Positions 7,886 through 15,933 of a DNA stretch of 24,071 bases are shown here, piece after piece; the stretch's first letter is position 1, and each line of letters starts with the position of its first letter. The translations under genes and the position numbers were made by a program. The notes beneath the pieces are model-generated. The model saw only the letters and a list, made by a program, of their open reading frames with translations. It had not been told where the DNA came from and searched no databases. The stretch lies in the NCBI GenBank assembly GCA_900543695.1, contig UQSG01000033.1, positions 1 through 24,071 on the forward strand. The letters run 5' to 3'. The DNA comes from an uncultured Clostridium sp. Its GTDB lineage: Bacteria; Bacillota; Clostridia; UBA1212; UBA1255.

Positions 7886-7936
7886 TACCTTTTAAAAAAT
7901 TTTTTGAAGCATCTCCACGGCTTGTTTTGCACAGCC

Positions 7937-8041
7937 TGTGGAAAACCTTTTTTCTCAAAACTTCAAAAATCCCTTAAATTAAAGCGTTTTCTGGAGTTGT
8001 CCACTTTTCCACTTTTTTCTGTGGATAATTTTTGTGGAAAA
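7937..8041. promoter_or_regulatory. Cluster of DnaA-box-like 9-mers
   Basis: This AT-rich gap between nadC and the trpB promoter contains TGTGGATAA at 8020-8028, an exact TTATCCACA DnaA box on the minus strand. It also holds TGTGGAAAA at 7937-7945 and 8033-8041 (one mismatch each), TTGTCCACT at 7997-8005 and TTTTCCACT at 8005-8013 (two mismatches each). Five such sites in 105 bp is unusual. No dnaA, dnaN or other origin gene is nearby, so a DnaA-titration or regulatory cluster is more likely than the chromosomal origin. A weak 5-bp hairpin (8049-8061) lies between this cluster and nadC. Confidence 0.45.
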
Positions 8042-8091
8042 ACAGTATGTCTTAAAAAGACTATGATACAGGCATTATAAAAGAACGCCCG

Positions 8092-8931
8092 TTAAATTTT
8101 AAAGCGAAGACTAATGTCCAATGCCTTGACAGAGTGGGTGATACATCCGATTGAAATGATATCCACTCCCGTCTCGGCAATCGCGCGGATTCGTTCCTCT
8201 GTTACGTCTCCGGAGGCTTCTACTAGCGCCCGGCCGCCGATTACGCGAACTGCCTCGGCCATGGCGGCGATATCCATGTTATCAAGCATGATGATATCCG
8301 CGCCGGACTCCAGAGCTTCGCGTACCATGTCCATATTCTCGACTTCCACTTCGATTTTAACCGTGTGAGGAATACCGGCGCGTACCGTTCGGACAGCGGA
8401 AAGAATTCCTCCCCCGGCCGCGATATGGTTATCCTTCAGCATTACGGCATCGGAAAGCGAGTATCTGTGATTCCGGCCGCCGCCGCAGCGCACGGCATAT
8501 TTTTCCAGATAACGAAGGCCCGGCGTCGTTTTGCGCGTGTCCGCCACGCTTACGGGATAATCCTTTACCAGCTCCGCAAAGCAATGTGTTCGTGTGGCAA
8601 TTCCTGACAGTCTCTGCAGAAGATTGAGCGCCGTGCGTTCGCCCTTTAATACAGCCGCCGCAGGGCCGCGCAGGATCGCGAGGATCTCTCCCTTTTGTAC
8701 GGCTTGGCCGTCATTTTTCAAGATCTCCAGGGTGGTTCGCGCATCGATCAGTTTGAAGACACGCTCTGCAACAGGCATTCCGCAAATTACGCCGTCTGCC
8801 TTTGCAAGGAACTTCGCCTCGACCATGCGATCTTCTGGGATCAGGCTGTCCGTGGTAATATCGCCGTAGGGCATGTCCTCTTCCAAAGCGTTTAAAACAA
8901 CTTTGTCGATCTGTTTTAAGTCAAGCATCAC
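8092..8931 (-). CDS. nadC: Nicotinate-nucleotide pyrophosphorylase (carboxylating), quinolinate phosphoribosyltransferase
   Basis: 279 residues, normal for the family. It converts quinolinate and phosphoribosyl pyrophosphate to nicotinate mononucleotide, carbon dioxide and pyrophosphate. The N-terminal alpha/beta domain has EEDMPYGDITTDSL. The barrel domain carries the signature TRKTTPGLRYLEKYAVRCGGG followed by NHR and LKDNH, which bind quinolinate and the phosphoribosyl donor, then IEVEVEN and IIMLDNM near the phosphate site, and a C-terminal SIGCITHS. Its ATG overlaps the nadB stop (ATGA at 8931-8928), implying translational coupling. It is the last gene of nadA-nadB-nadC; only a weak hairpin follows it. 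Confidence 0.97.
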   Translation of the reverse strand: MMLDLKQIDKVVLNALEEDMPYGDITTDSLIPEDRMVEAKFLAKADGVICGMPVAERVFKLIDARTTLEILKNDGQAVQKGEILAILRGPAAAVLKGERTALNLLQRLSGIATRTHCFAELVKDYPVSVADTRKTTPGLRYLEKYAVRCGGGRNHRYSLSDAVMLKDNHIAAGGGILSAVRTVRAGIPHTVKIEVEVENMDMVREALESGADIIMLDNMDIAAMAEAVRVIGGRALVEASGDVTEERIRAIAETGVDIISIGCITHSVKALDISLRFKI

Positions 8932-10556
8932 GTTTCGTTCTCCTTTGATACGATAATATGCCGCCGCCAGGCATCGTCCGGCTTTGGGAAGTCCGCCCTA
9001 TAATGCGCGCCGCGGCTTTCTTCCCTGCGAAGCGCGGAACGGATCACAAGACAGGCGAGCATGCTGTCGTTTGCTGCAATAAAATCGGCCGGGGCGGTAC
9101 ATTTTATGCAATCCGCTTTTTGGGCAAGCTTTTCAGCGGCCTCAAGCGCCTCGGTAAGTCCTTCCTTTGTCCGTACGATTCCAACGAGCGACGACATCGT
9201 TCTGCGGAGCCCTTCGACCGCTGCAGCAGGATCAAGCCCGGCCTCCTCAGGCGTCCGGCGTCCGGTTTCCGTCCCTTTGCTTGCAAAATCAGGCATTCTT
9301 TTTATCGCTTCAATCTTATCGTCATGCAGCAGCCGATCCGCGCAGGCTCCGATTCTGTGTCCGAAAACAAGCCCTTCCAGAAGAGAATTCGACGCAAGAC
9401 GGTTTGCTCCGTGGATGCCGTTGCAGGCGGCTTCCCCGCACGCGTAGAAGCGCGCAATGCTCGTGTCTCCATACAGACCGGTGCGGATTCCACCCATACA
9501 ATAATGCTCCGCAGGCGCAATGGGGATGTAGTCTTTAGAAATGTCAATCCCATATTCAAGACAAGTCTGGAAAATCGTCGGAAAACGCTTTTCCAGATAT
9601 TCCCGGCTTTTCTGCGTGATGTCAAGCCACACATGAGAATCGCCGGTTTTCTGCATCTCTTTAAAAATACAGCGCGAAACGACGTCGCGCGGCGCGAGCT
9701 CCGCAAGCTCGTGATAGCCCGGCATAAACCGCTCTCCCGCGGAATTCCGCAGAATCGCGCCCTCGCCGCGCACGGCCTCGGAGATCAGGAAGCTTTTATT
9801 CTTTTCATGATATAAAACGGTCGGATGGAACTGCACAAATTCCAGATCCGCCAGCTTTCCTCCGGCGCGGTAAGCCATCGCAGCGCCGTCTCCCGTAGCG
9901 ACCTCCGGATTCGTCGTATAATAATAAAGCTGTCCGTAGCCGCCTGAGGCACAGATTACAATTCCTGCGTAGTAAGCCGTATATTCACCTGTTTTTTCAT
10001 GATATGCAATAACGCCGTAGCACGTATTGTCCTCCACCAGGAGATCCAGCGCCCACGTCCGTTCCTCGATCCGGACATTCCTGCGCTGCATCATGGAATG
10101 AATCAGCTTGTCGCAGACCTCTTTTCCCGTCGCGTCGCCCGCATGGATGATCCGGTTCCTGCTGTGCGCGCCCTCGCGCGTCAGAGCAAGCTGTTTGTCG
10201 TTGTTTTCGCTTTTGTCAAACTGAACGCCAAAGGCGCACACGCGCTTGATGTTGTCAGCCGCTTCATGTACGAGCACATTTACGCTTTCTTCGTCACAGA
10301 GCCCGGCTCCCGCATACAGCGTGTCCTTCATATGCTCTTCCGGTGAATCGTTCTTGTCGAGCGATACGGCGATCCCACCCTGCGCAAGCACGGAATTGCT
10401 GATTTCGACCTCTTCCTTTGTGATAATCGTAATGTCGCAGTCTCCGCCGAGCTCCAGCGCCGTATATACGCCGGCAATGCCGCTGCCGATGATGAGGACG
10501 TCCGTATACGTCTTTTTCATCTGCGCTGTGTCAAAATCCACCAAATATCTTCTCAT
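8928..10556 (-). CDS. nadB: L-aspartate oxidase
   Basis: 542 residues, of normal length. It oxidises L-aspartate to iminoaspartate, the substrate of NadA, using FAD and oxygen or, in anaerobes, fumarate as electron acceptor. The N-terminal FAD site is DVLIIGSGIAGVYTALELGG (about 19-38). The family segments SVLAQGGIAV, TREGAHSRNRIIHAGDATG, the active-site stretch GEGAILRNSAGERFMPGYH with LAPRDVVSR, and AEHYCMGGI are all intact, with a C-terminal helical domain. The start at 10556 has GAGG upstream; an internal methionine at residue 13 (MKKTYTDVLIIG) is a possible alternative. It lies 24 bp after nadA and overlaps nadC by 4 bp. Confidence 0.96.
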   Translation of the reverse strand: MRRYLVDFDTAQMKKTYTDVLIIGSGIAGVYTALELGGDCDITIITKEEVEISNSVLAQGGIAVSLDKNDSPEEHMKDTLYAGAGLCDEESVNVLVHEAADNIKRVCAFGVQFDKSENNDKQLALTREGAHSRNRIIHAGDATGKEVCDKLIHSMMQRRNVRIEERTWALDLLVEDNTCYGVIAYHEKTGEYTAYYAGIVICASGGYGQLYYYTTNPEVATGDGAAMAYRAGGKLADLEFVQFHPTVLYHEKNKSFLISEAVRGEGAILRNSAGERFMPGYHELAELAPRDVVSRCIFKEMQKTGDSHVWLDITQKSREYLEKRFPTIFQTCLEYGIDISKDYIPIAPAEHYCMGGIRTGLYGDTSIARFYACGEAACNGIHGANRLASNSLLEGLVFGHRIGACADRLLHDDKIEAIKRMPDFASKGTETGRRTPEEAGLDPAAAVEGLRRTMSSLVGIVRTKEGLTEALEAAEKLAQKADCIKCTAPADFIAANDSMLACLVIRSALRREESRGAHYRADFPKPDDAWRRHIIVSKENET

Positions 10557-10580
10557 TCTTCTCGCCTCATTCCTGCTGTT

Positions 10581-11516
10581 TTAGCTTCCCAGCCGCATCA
10601 TGCGCTCCAGCGCCTTTCTGGCGCGCGCTGCCGTTTCCTCCGGGACGCGGATTTCGGTTTCTCCCGTTTCCAGACTGCTTAAAACGCTCTTCAGAGAAGT
10701 CTTTTTCATATTCGGACAGATCAGGCCCGGCGTCATAAGATAAAACGTCTTTCCGGGATTATTCTTTTCTAACTGATACAGGACGCCCATTTCAGTCCCG
10801 ATAATCAATTCACGGCAGTCAGAGGCCGCCGCATAATCGATGATGCCTTTTGTGCTTCCGACATAATCCGCAAGCGCGGTGACGTCGGGAGGACATTCCG
10901 GATGCACCAGAACCGGCGCGCCGGGATGCGCCGCTTTCATCGCCAGTACATCCTCCTTTTGGATTCTGTGATGCGTAGGGCAGTAACCGTCCCAAAGGAC
11001 GATGTTCTTCTCGGGGCATTGCTTTGCTACGTATGCGCCGAGGTTCTGATCCGGCCCAAAAATAAGGTCCCGCTCCTCCATCCCCTTTATTACCTTCACT
11101 GCGTTAGAGGAAGTTACGATAACATCGGATTCGGCCTTTACCGCGGCAGAGGAATTGATATAGGTCACCACCGCATACCCGGGATAGGTCTTTTTAAATT
11201 CCCTCAGCGCCTCTGCCGTAATCATATCCGCCATCGGACAGCCGGCCTGGCGTTCAGGAAGCAGCACCGTCTTTTCCGGCGATAAAATTTTGGCGCTTTC
11301 CGCCATAAAATCTACCCCGCAGAATACGATCGTGCGCTCCGGCCGGCCTGCGCAGTATTTGCTGAGTGCAAACGAGTCGCCTACGATGTCGGCGATCGCC
11401 TGAACCTCGGCGTTCTGATACATATGCGCAACAATAACGGCATCGCGTTCTTTTTTGAGACGGACAATCCGCTCGGTGATTTCCGCTTTTTTCTCCTGTT
11501 CGTATCCGCTGTTCAT
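10581..11516 (-). CDS. nadA: Quinolinate synthase
   Basis: 311 residues from the ATG at 11516; a GTG at 11525 would add three. It condenses iminoaspartate with dihydroxyacetone phosphate to quinolinate on a [4Fe-4S] cluster. The three expected cluster cysteines are visible in FCGVDFMAES (about C66), HPECPPDV and LICPNMKKTS. Other conserved stretches are VAHMYQNAEVQ and VTYINSSAAVKAESD. The binding site is modest (AGG about 10 nt upstream). It is the first gene of nadA-nadB-nadC, with its own promoter in the 126-bp gap after thiC. The two operons run in the same direction with no strong terminator between them, so some read-through from the thiamine operon is possible. Confidence 0.96.
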   Translation of the reverse strand: MNSGYEQEKKAEITERIVRLKKERDAVIVAHMYQNAEVQAIADIVGDSFALSKYCAGRPERTIVFCGVDFMAESAKILSPEKTVLLPERQAGCPMADMITAEALREFKKTYPGYAVVTYINSSAAVKAESDVIVTSSNAVKVIKGMEERDLIFGPDQNLGAYVAKQCPEKNIVLWDGYCPTHHRIQKEDVLAMKAAHPGAPVLVHPECPPDVTALADYVGSTKGIIDYAAASDCRELIIGTEMGVLYQLEKNNPGKTFYLMTPGLICPNMKKTSLKSVLSSLETGETEIRVPEETAARARKALERMMRLGS

Positions 11517-11545
11517 ATTCCGCACCTGTTCATTTACAAATTTAT

Positions 11546-11630
11546 AATATCTGCCCTTTATTCAGGCATAAAAATACAAAGAACATTCAGGAAGGTTCTT
11601 TCGCCTAAATGTACTATAAATGCAGATATT
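11546..11630. repeat. Nested inverted repeats around the nadA promoter
   Basis: The outer pair AATATCTGC (11546-11554) and GCAGATATT (11622-11630) is a perfect 9-bp inverted pair 67 bp apart; the upstream copy lies inside the promoter spacer. The inner pair AAAGAAC (11578-11584) and GTTCTTT (11595-11601) starts at the predicted transcription start. They may be operators for a niacin- or NAD-responsive repressor. I cannot match them to a named motif with confidence. Confidence 0.4.
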
Positions 11631-11636
11631 TGTCAA
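11608..11636 (-). promoter_or_regulatory. Sigma-A-type promoter of nadA-nadB-nadC
   Basis: On the minus strand a perfect TTGACA (11636-11631) is followed after 17 nt by TACATT (11613-11608). The predicted start is near 11601, about 85 nt before nadA. The -35 begins 7 bp after the thiC stop codon. Confidence 0.75.
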
Positions 11637-11642
11637 TCTTTG

Positions 11643-12956
11643 TCACAGGATGTCGATGTGCTCTCCCGCAAGCGCTTTATTCATGCTCCGTACGGCGCAG
11701 AATTTTCCGCACATTGAGCAGGTGTCGTCATGCTCCGGTTTTCTGTCGCTGCGAATGGCTTTTGCCGTTTCCGGGTCGATCGCGCACGCCCACTGCGCCT
11801 CCCAGTCAAGATTTTTCCGGGCCTCTGCCATTTTATCGTCAAGCTCTCTGGCTCCGCGGACGCCTTTTGCGATATCGGCCGCGTGCGCCGCAATCTTTGA
11901 AGCAATGATGCCCTGCCTGACGTCTTCCACATTCGGAAGCGCCAGATGCTCCGCCGGCGTGACATAGCAGAGAAACGCTGCGCCATGCTGCGCTGCAATC
12001 GCACCGCCGATGGCGGAGGTAATATGATCATAGCCAGGCGCAATATCCGTTACAAGAGGCCCCAATACATAAAACGGCGCTCCCATGCAGATCGTCTGCT
12101 GTATTTTCATATTCGCCGCGATCTGGTCCATCGGCATATGTCCGGGACCTTCGATCATGACCTGTACGTCTTTGGCCCACGCCCGCTTTGTCAGCTCGCC
12201 GAGGCGTACAAGCTCTTCGATCTGGCAGGCGTCCGACGCGTCCGCAAGGCAGCCGGGCCGGCAGGCGTCTCCCAGTGAAATTGTCACGTCATATTCGCGG
12301 CAGATTTCCAGAATTTCATCGAAATACTCGTAAAACGGATTTTCATTTCCCGTCATGCACATCCAGGCAAAAACAAGCGAGCCGCCGCGGGATACGATGT
12401 TCATTTTTCTCTGGTGATTTCTGATCTGGTCGATCGTTTTGCGCGTAATGCCGCAGTGCAGCGTTACAAAATCAACGCCGTCCTCCGCATGAAGCCGCAC
12501 GACGTCGATAAAGTCCCTGGCAGTAAGCGTATCGAGATCCCTTTGGTAATGGATTACGGAATCATACACCGGAACCGTCCCGATCATGGCCGGACATTCG
12601 GCTGTCAGCTTTCTGCGGAACGGCTGCGTATCCCCGTGGGAAGAAAGATCCATGATCGCGTGCGCGCCCATTTTGACGGCCTCCATCACCTTCTGCATTT
12701 CGATATTATAATCCTTGCAGTCGCGCGAGACGCCAAGATTTACATTGATTTTCGTTTTCAGCATGGAGCCGACGCCCTCCGGATCGATGCAGCTGTGGTT
12801 GATATTCGCACAAATTACGACCTTTCCCGACGCCACAAGCGGCAAAAGCTCCTCTGGCTGCATACGCTCCTTTCTGGCTACGGTTCTCAGCTCCTCTGTT
12901 ATGATTCCTTTTCTGGCAGCTTCCATCTGCGTTTTATAGTCCTTCATCTCTGTCAT
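11643..12956 (-). CDS. thiC: Phosphomethylpyrimidine (HMP-P) synthase
   Basis: 437 residues from the ATG at 12956, which overlaps the thiD stop in an ATGA. The frame is open much further upstream, but that part is antisense-like sequence inside thiD. ThiC is a radical-SAM enzyme converting aminoimidazole ribotide to hydroxymethylpyrimidine phosphate. The C-terminal cluster motif CSMCGKFC (CxxCxxxxC) is intact. The barrel shows ICANINHSCIDPEGVG, MDLSSHGD, HCGITRKTIDQI, SRGGSL, EGPGHMPMDQI and GPLVTDIAPGYDHITSAIGG. The length matches the short clostridial form lacking the ~150-residue N-terminal domain of the long form. It is the last gene of the riboswitch-controlled thi operon. Confidence 0.97.
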   Translation of the reverse strand: MTEMKDYKTQMEAARKGIITEELRTVARKERMQPEELLPLVASGKVVICANINHSCIDPEGVGSMLKTKINVNLGVSRDCKDYNIEMQKVMEAVKMGAHAIMDLSSHGDTQPFRRKLTAECPAMIGTVPVYDSVIHYQRDLDTLTARDFIDVVRLHAEDGVDFVTLHCGITRKTIDQIRNHQRKMNIVSRGGSLVFAWMCMTGNENPFYEYFDEILEICREYDVTISLGDACRPGCLADASDACQIEELVRLGELTKRAWAKDVQVMIEGPGHMPMDQIAANMKIQQTICMGAPFYVLGPLVTDIAPGYDHITSAIGGAIAAQHGAAFLCYVTPAEHLALPNVEDVRQGIIASKIAAHAADIAKGVRGARELDDKMAEARKNLDWEAQWACAIDPETAKAIRSDRKPEHDDTCSMCGKFCAVRSMNKALAGEHIDIL

Positions 12957-13747
12957 CCTTTCTCCCGTTTTATATTCCACATGTGATCCAGCGGCCCGCT
13001 CCCTTGTCCGAGATTGAGCTGCGACTTCAGCGCTCCCGTAATATATTCCTTGGCTTGAAGCACGGCGCTGCGCAGCTCCACGCCTTTTGCAAGATATGCG
13101 GCAATCGCGCTCGAAAGCGTGCAGCCGGTTCCGTGCGTATTGGGATTCTCCACCCGTTCGCCGCGGAACCATTCGTATGTTCCGCCGCAGTACAGCAGGT
13201 CGTTTGCATCGTTTCTGTTATGTCCGCCCTTGCAGAGCACTGCGCATCCAAACGTTTCGCTGATCTGCCGCGCCGCGCAGAGCATATCCTCCGGCGTTTC
13301 AACAGCTCGCCCGGAAATCTCCTCCGCCTCCGGAATATTCGGCGTCAGCAGTATGGCGAGGCCGAAAAGCCGTTCTTTCAGCGCCGCAGCCGCTTCTTCC
13401 CCGATCAGCCGGGCGCCGCTTGTCGACACCATAACAGGATCTACCACGATATTCCGCGCCTTGTAAAACCGCAGCCGTTCCGAAATCACGGAGACGGTCT
13501 CTGCCGTGGCCGTCATGCCGATTTTGACCGCGTCCGGGTAAATATCCGTAAAGATACAGTCCAGCTGTTTTTTCAGAAATTCCGGAGGTACGTCAAATAT
13601 GCCGTAAACGCCCGTCGTATTCTGCGCTGTAAGCGATGTGATCGCACTTGACGCATAAACGCCGCAGGCCGTCATGGTTTTAATATCTGCCTGGATTCCC
13701 GCGCCGCCGGAGCAGTCGCTGCCCGCAATCGTAAGAGCCGTCTTCAT
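12953..13747 (-). CDS. thiD: Hydroxymethylpyrimidine / phosphomethylpyrimidine kinase
   Basis: 264 residues, a typical ThiD. It phosphorylates HMP to HMP-P and then HMP-PP for thiamine phosphate synthase. The ribokinase-like fold shows the N-terminal SDCSGGAGIQADIKT substrate site, the central DPVMVSTSGARLI, and the C-terminal anion-hole and catalytic segment HGTGCTLSSAIAA. It overlaps the upstream HAD gene (13747-13744) and the downstream thiC (12956-12953) by 4 bp each, so translation is probably coupled along the whole operon. Confidence 0.97.
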   Translation of the reverse strand: MKTALTIAGSDCSGGAGIQADIKTMTACGVYASSAITSLTAQNTTGVYGIFDVPPEFLKKQLDCIFTDIYPDAVKIGMTATAETVSVISERLRFYKARNIVVDPVMVSTSGARLIGEEAAAALKERLFGLAILLTPNIPEAEEISGRAVETPEDMLCAARQISETFGCAVLCKGGHNRNDANDLLYCGGTYEWFRGERVENPNTHGTGCTLSSAIAAYLAKGVELRSAVLQAKEYITGALKSQLNLGQGSGPLDHMWNIKREKG

Positions 13748-14415
13748 TTCGTTTCCTCCCTCTGCGCTTCTCTGTAAAAACCGGCAAAGTCACCGAAATC
13801 TTCAATATAAATATCAGAAACTGCCCGCAGGAGCTCCGATTCTTCCGCTGAGGAAGCATCATAAACGCCTGCAACCCGAAAGCCGGCGTCATGCGCCGTT
13901 TTCGCCGCGTAATACGCATCTTCAAAAACCCACGTGCAGCCGGGCGCTGCCTGCAGCGCCTCCGCCGCGCGCTGATAGATATCGGGCTTCGTTTTCCCTG
14001 CGCCGATTTCCGAGCAGGTAAATATTTCCGTAAAATACTGCAAAATCCCCAGTCTGCGGAACGCGGCTTCCACGGCGCTGCGCTCGTTTGACGTCGCGAT
14101 CGCCATCGGGATGCTTTTTTCCCGCAATGCGTTCAGGAATGCAGCTGCATTTGGCTTCAGAGGCGCTTCCGCTGCATAAAAATCGGAAACCACAGCGCCG
14201 ACTCCCGCTATAATTTTATCAGAGGACATCGAAAGCCGGTATTTTTCCTGCAAGTAGGCTGCTCCTTCCTGCATGCTCAGCGGGTAAAGTCTTCTGCCAA
14301 GCCCTGCTTCCGCTTCAATTCCGTATTTTGCCAGAAAAACTGCGGCGGCGTTTTCCCAGATAGGCATGGAATCCAGCAGCGTTCCGTCCACATCAAAAAC
14401 GGCGGCACGAATCAT
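13744..14415 (-). CDS. HAD-superfamily phosphatase embedded in the thiamine operon
   Basis: 223 residues. Motif I is FDVDGTLLDS with catalytic D8 and D10. Motif II is in IATSNERSAV, motif III the lysine in GAGKTKPDIY, and motif IV the ED pair of WVFEDAYYAAKTA. The helical cap between motifs I and II marks subfamily IA, like beta-phosphoglucomutase and phosphoglycolate phosphatase. Substrate cannot be read from sequence. Because it is locked between thiE and thiD by 4-bp overlaps on both sides, a role in thiamine metabolism is likely, for example dephosphorylating thiamine monophosphate, HMP-P or a damaged intermediate. That is inference from context only. The family is large and loosely specific. 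Confidence 0.88.
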   Translation of the reverse strand: MIRAAVFDVDGTLLDSMPIWENAAAVFLAKYGIEAEAGLGRRLYPLSMQEGAAYLQEKYRLSMSSDKIIAGVGAVVSDFYAAEAPLKPNAAAFLNALREKSIPMAIATSNERSAVEAAFRRLGILQYFTEIFTCSEIGAGKTKPDIYQRAAEALQAAPGCTWVFEDAYYAAKTAHDAGFRVAGVYDASSAEESELLRAVSDIYIEDFGDFAGFYREAQREETK

Positions 14416-15053
14416 GACGATACCGTTCTTTCCGCAAGCTGCCGCAGCTCACGCGCGGCGGCTTCAATGTCGGGCTGCGCAAAAATTGCGCTGATTACGG
14501 CGACGCCGCAGATTCCGCTGCCCGAAAGCCGGAGGATGTTGTCTTTGGAAATCCCTCCGATGGCTACAACGGGGATGCGGACGGCAGAGCAAATTTCTTT
14601 CAGCGTGTCAAAGGAGACATCCTTCGCGTCCGGCTTTGTGCCCGTATGGAAAACCGCCCCCACGCCGAGATAATCGGCGCCGCATTGCTCCGCGCGCCGC
14701 GCCTGCTCCACTGTCTGTGCGGATACGCCAAGAATTTTTCCTTCTCCCAGAAGCTTCCTGACCTCGCCGGCCTCAGCGTCGCTCTGCCCAACGTGAACGC
14801 CGTCCGCCTCTGTTTCCAGCGCCAGCGCTACATCGTCGTCGATGAGGAACGGAACGCGGTACTTCCGGCACAGCGTCTTGAGCTCCATCGCTTCTTTCCG
14901 GAAGGAATCGCGATCCAGCTCCTTCTCGCGCAGCTGCAAAAACGTCGCGCCCCCCCGAAGAGCCTTCTCCGTCTGGGCATACAGCGTTTCTCCGCCGAGC
15001 CAGCTCCGGTCGGTAATTGCATACAGCAGTAAATCCTTTTTATCGAATTTCAT
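14412..15053 (-). CDS. thiE: Thiamine-phosphate synthase
   Basis: 213 residues from the ATG at 15053, supported by GAGGGA about 7 nt upstream; the frame is open to 15344 but that part lies antisense inside thiM. It joins HMP-PP and hydroxyethylthiazole phosphate to thiamine phosphate. The TIM-barrel family motifs are present: YAITDRSW, the pyrophosphate-binding FLQLREKELD, FLIDDDVALALE, ADGVHVGQSD, LGVSAQTVEQA, YLGVGAVFHTGTKPDA and VAIGGISKDN. It overlaps the thiM 3' end by 14 bp and the HAD gene by 4 bp. Confidence 0.97.
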   Translation of the reverse strand: MKFDKKDLLLYAITDRSWLGGETLYAQTEKALRGGATFLQLREKELDRDSFRKEAMELKTLCRKYRVPFLIDDDVALALETEADGVHVGQSDAEAGEVRKLLGEGKILGVSAQTVEQARRAEQCGADYLGVGAVFHTGTKPDAKDVSFDTLKEICSAVRIPVVAIGGISKDNILRLSGSGICGVAVISAIFAQPDIEAAARELRQLAERTVSS

Positions 15054-15861
15054 AGCGCGCTCCCTCTTCCAGCGTTTTTGCGTCCAAATGATAAACCGCG
15101 TCGATGATCCGGCTGCGGTAGGTGACATTTCCGTCTCCGGGCAGCATGTTTCGGTATCCGATTTCTCCCGCAAGCCCCATAGCGCATACCGCGGCAGCCG
15201 CAGCCTCCCACACTTTTTCCGGATTTGCAGTGATATAAGCTGCAAGCATTGCGGAGAGCTGGCATCCGGTGCCCGTAATTCTGCCCATTTCCGGCCTTCC
15301 GTTGCGGATGACCGCGCAGCGCTTTCCGTCGGCAACGAGATCAATTGCGCCGGTCACTGCGATAACGCTGCCTGTTTTCCGGGAAAAAGCTTGTACAAAG
15401 GAAACGGCGGAGTCCAGCGTATTCTCCGTCACGGCGTCGGCGACATCGGCATCCACGCCTTTCGTTCCGCCGCTTCCGAGCGCCAGCGCCTTCACTTCAG
15501 AAATATTGCCGCGGATGACGTCGAAGCGGACTTGTTCGCTCAGGCGAAGCGCCGTCTCCGTCCGAAGCCTGCTTGCGCCCGCGCCGACGGGATCCAGTAC
15601 GGTTTTATGGCCGAGCGCCTCCGCCCTCCTGCCCGCAAGAAGCATGGAAGGGATCGTATTTTGATTCAGCGTGCCGATATTGATGCAAAGACCGGCACAA
15701 ATCGAGGTAATGTCCTCTACCTCTCCGGCATCGTCGGACATTATGGGGCTTGCGCCGCAGGCCAGCAGGATGTTTGCCACGTCGTTTACCGTAACGTAAT
15801 TCGTGATGTTATGAATCAGAGGCTTTTTACTCCTGACATTCTCCAGATATACTCCAAGCAT
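15040..15861 (-). CDS. thiM: Hydroxyethylthiazole kinase
   Basis: 273 residues from the ATG at 15861, chosen because GGAGG lies 7 nt upstream; a longer frame to 15924 would run through the riboswitch terminator. It phosphorylates hydroxyethylthiazole, salvaging thiazole from outside the cell. Visible family motifs are KKPLIHNITNYVTVNDVAN at the substrate site, SPIMSDDA, LDPVGAGASRLRTE, IRGNISEV, VTGAIDLV and the C-terminal GTGCQLSAMLAA with the catalytic cysteine loop. It is the first gene behind the TPP riboswitch. With ThiC in the same operon and no thiazole synthase genes here, the operon appears built to make HMP but salvage thiazole. Confidence 0.97.
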   Translation of the reverse strand: MLGVYLENVRSKKPLIHNITNYVTVNDVANILLACGASPIMSDDAGEVEDITSICAGLCINIGTLNQNTIPSMLLAGRRAEALGHKTVLDPVGAGASRLRTETALRLSEQVRFDVIRGNISEVKALALGSGGTKGVDADVADAVTENTLDSAVSFVQAFSRKTGSVIAVTGAIDLVADGKRCAVIRNGRPEMGRITGTGCQLSAMLAAYITANPEKVWEAAAAAVCAMGLAGEIGYRNMLPGDGNVTYRSRIIDAVYHLDAKTLEEGARYEIR

Positions 15862-15877
15862 TGCATTTCCTCCCAAC

Positions 15878-15911
15878 AAAAAACGGTGATGCCGCCGTAA
15901 AGACATCACCG
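15878..15911 (-). terminator. TPP riboswitch terminator
   Basis: On the minus strand CGGTGATG (15911-15904) pairs with CATCACCG (15891-15884) around a 12-nt loop, followed by TTTTTT (15883-15878). It lies between the aptamer and the thiM binding site, so ligand binding should favour termination. Confidence 0.88.
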
Positions 15912-15933
15912 CATAAATATGCATATTCCGAAA

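Noticed and set aside
7638..7895. Plus-strand 85-codon frame within the T-box leader
   Set aside because: It is antisense to a fully recognisable T-box riboswitch and has no family resemblance.
7937..8041. Chromosomal replication origin
   Set aside because: DnaA boxes are present, but there is no dnaA, dnaN, rpmH or recF nearby and no clear DNA-unwinding element.
8041..8070. Terminator of the nad operon
   Set aside because: The hairpin GTCTT/AAGAC is only 5 bp, AT-rich and not followed directly by a T-run; too weak to call.
8958..9815. Long plus-strand frame opposite nadB
   Set aside because: It is antisense to an intact nadB with all family motifs and is Arg/Pro-rich in the way GC-rich antisense frames usually are.
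12957..13172. 72-residue N-terminal extension of ThiC
   Set aside because: It is low-complexity Arg/Ser/Ala-rich sequence out of frame inside thiD; the ATGA overlap at 12956-12953 marks the real start.
15054..15344. 97-residue N-terminal extension of ThiE
   Set aside because: It lies inside the thiM coding region in another frame; thiE family homology and the GAGGGA site begin at 15053.
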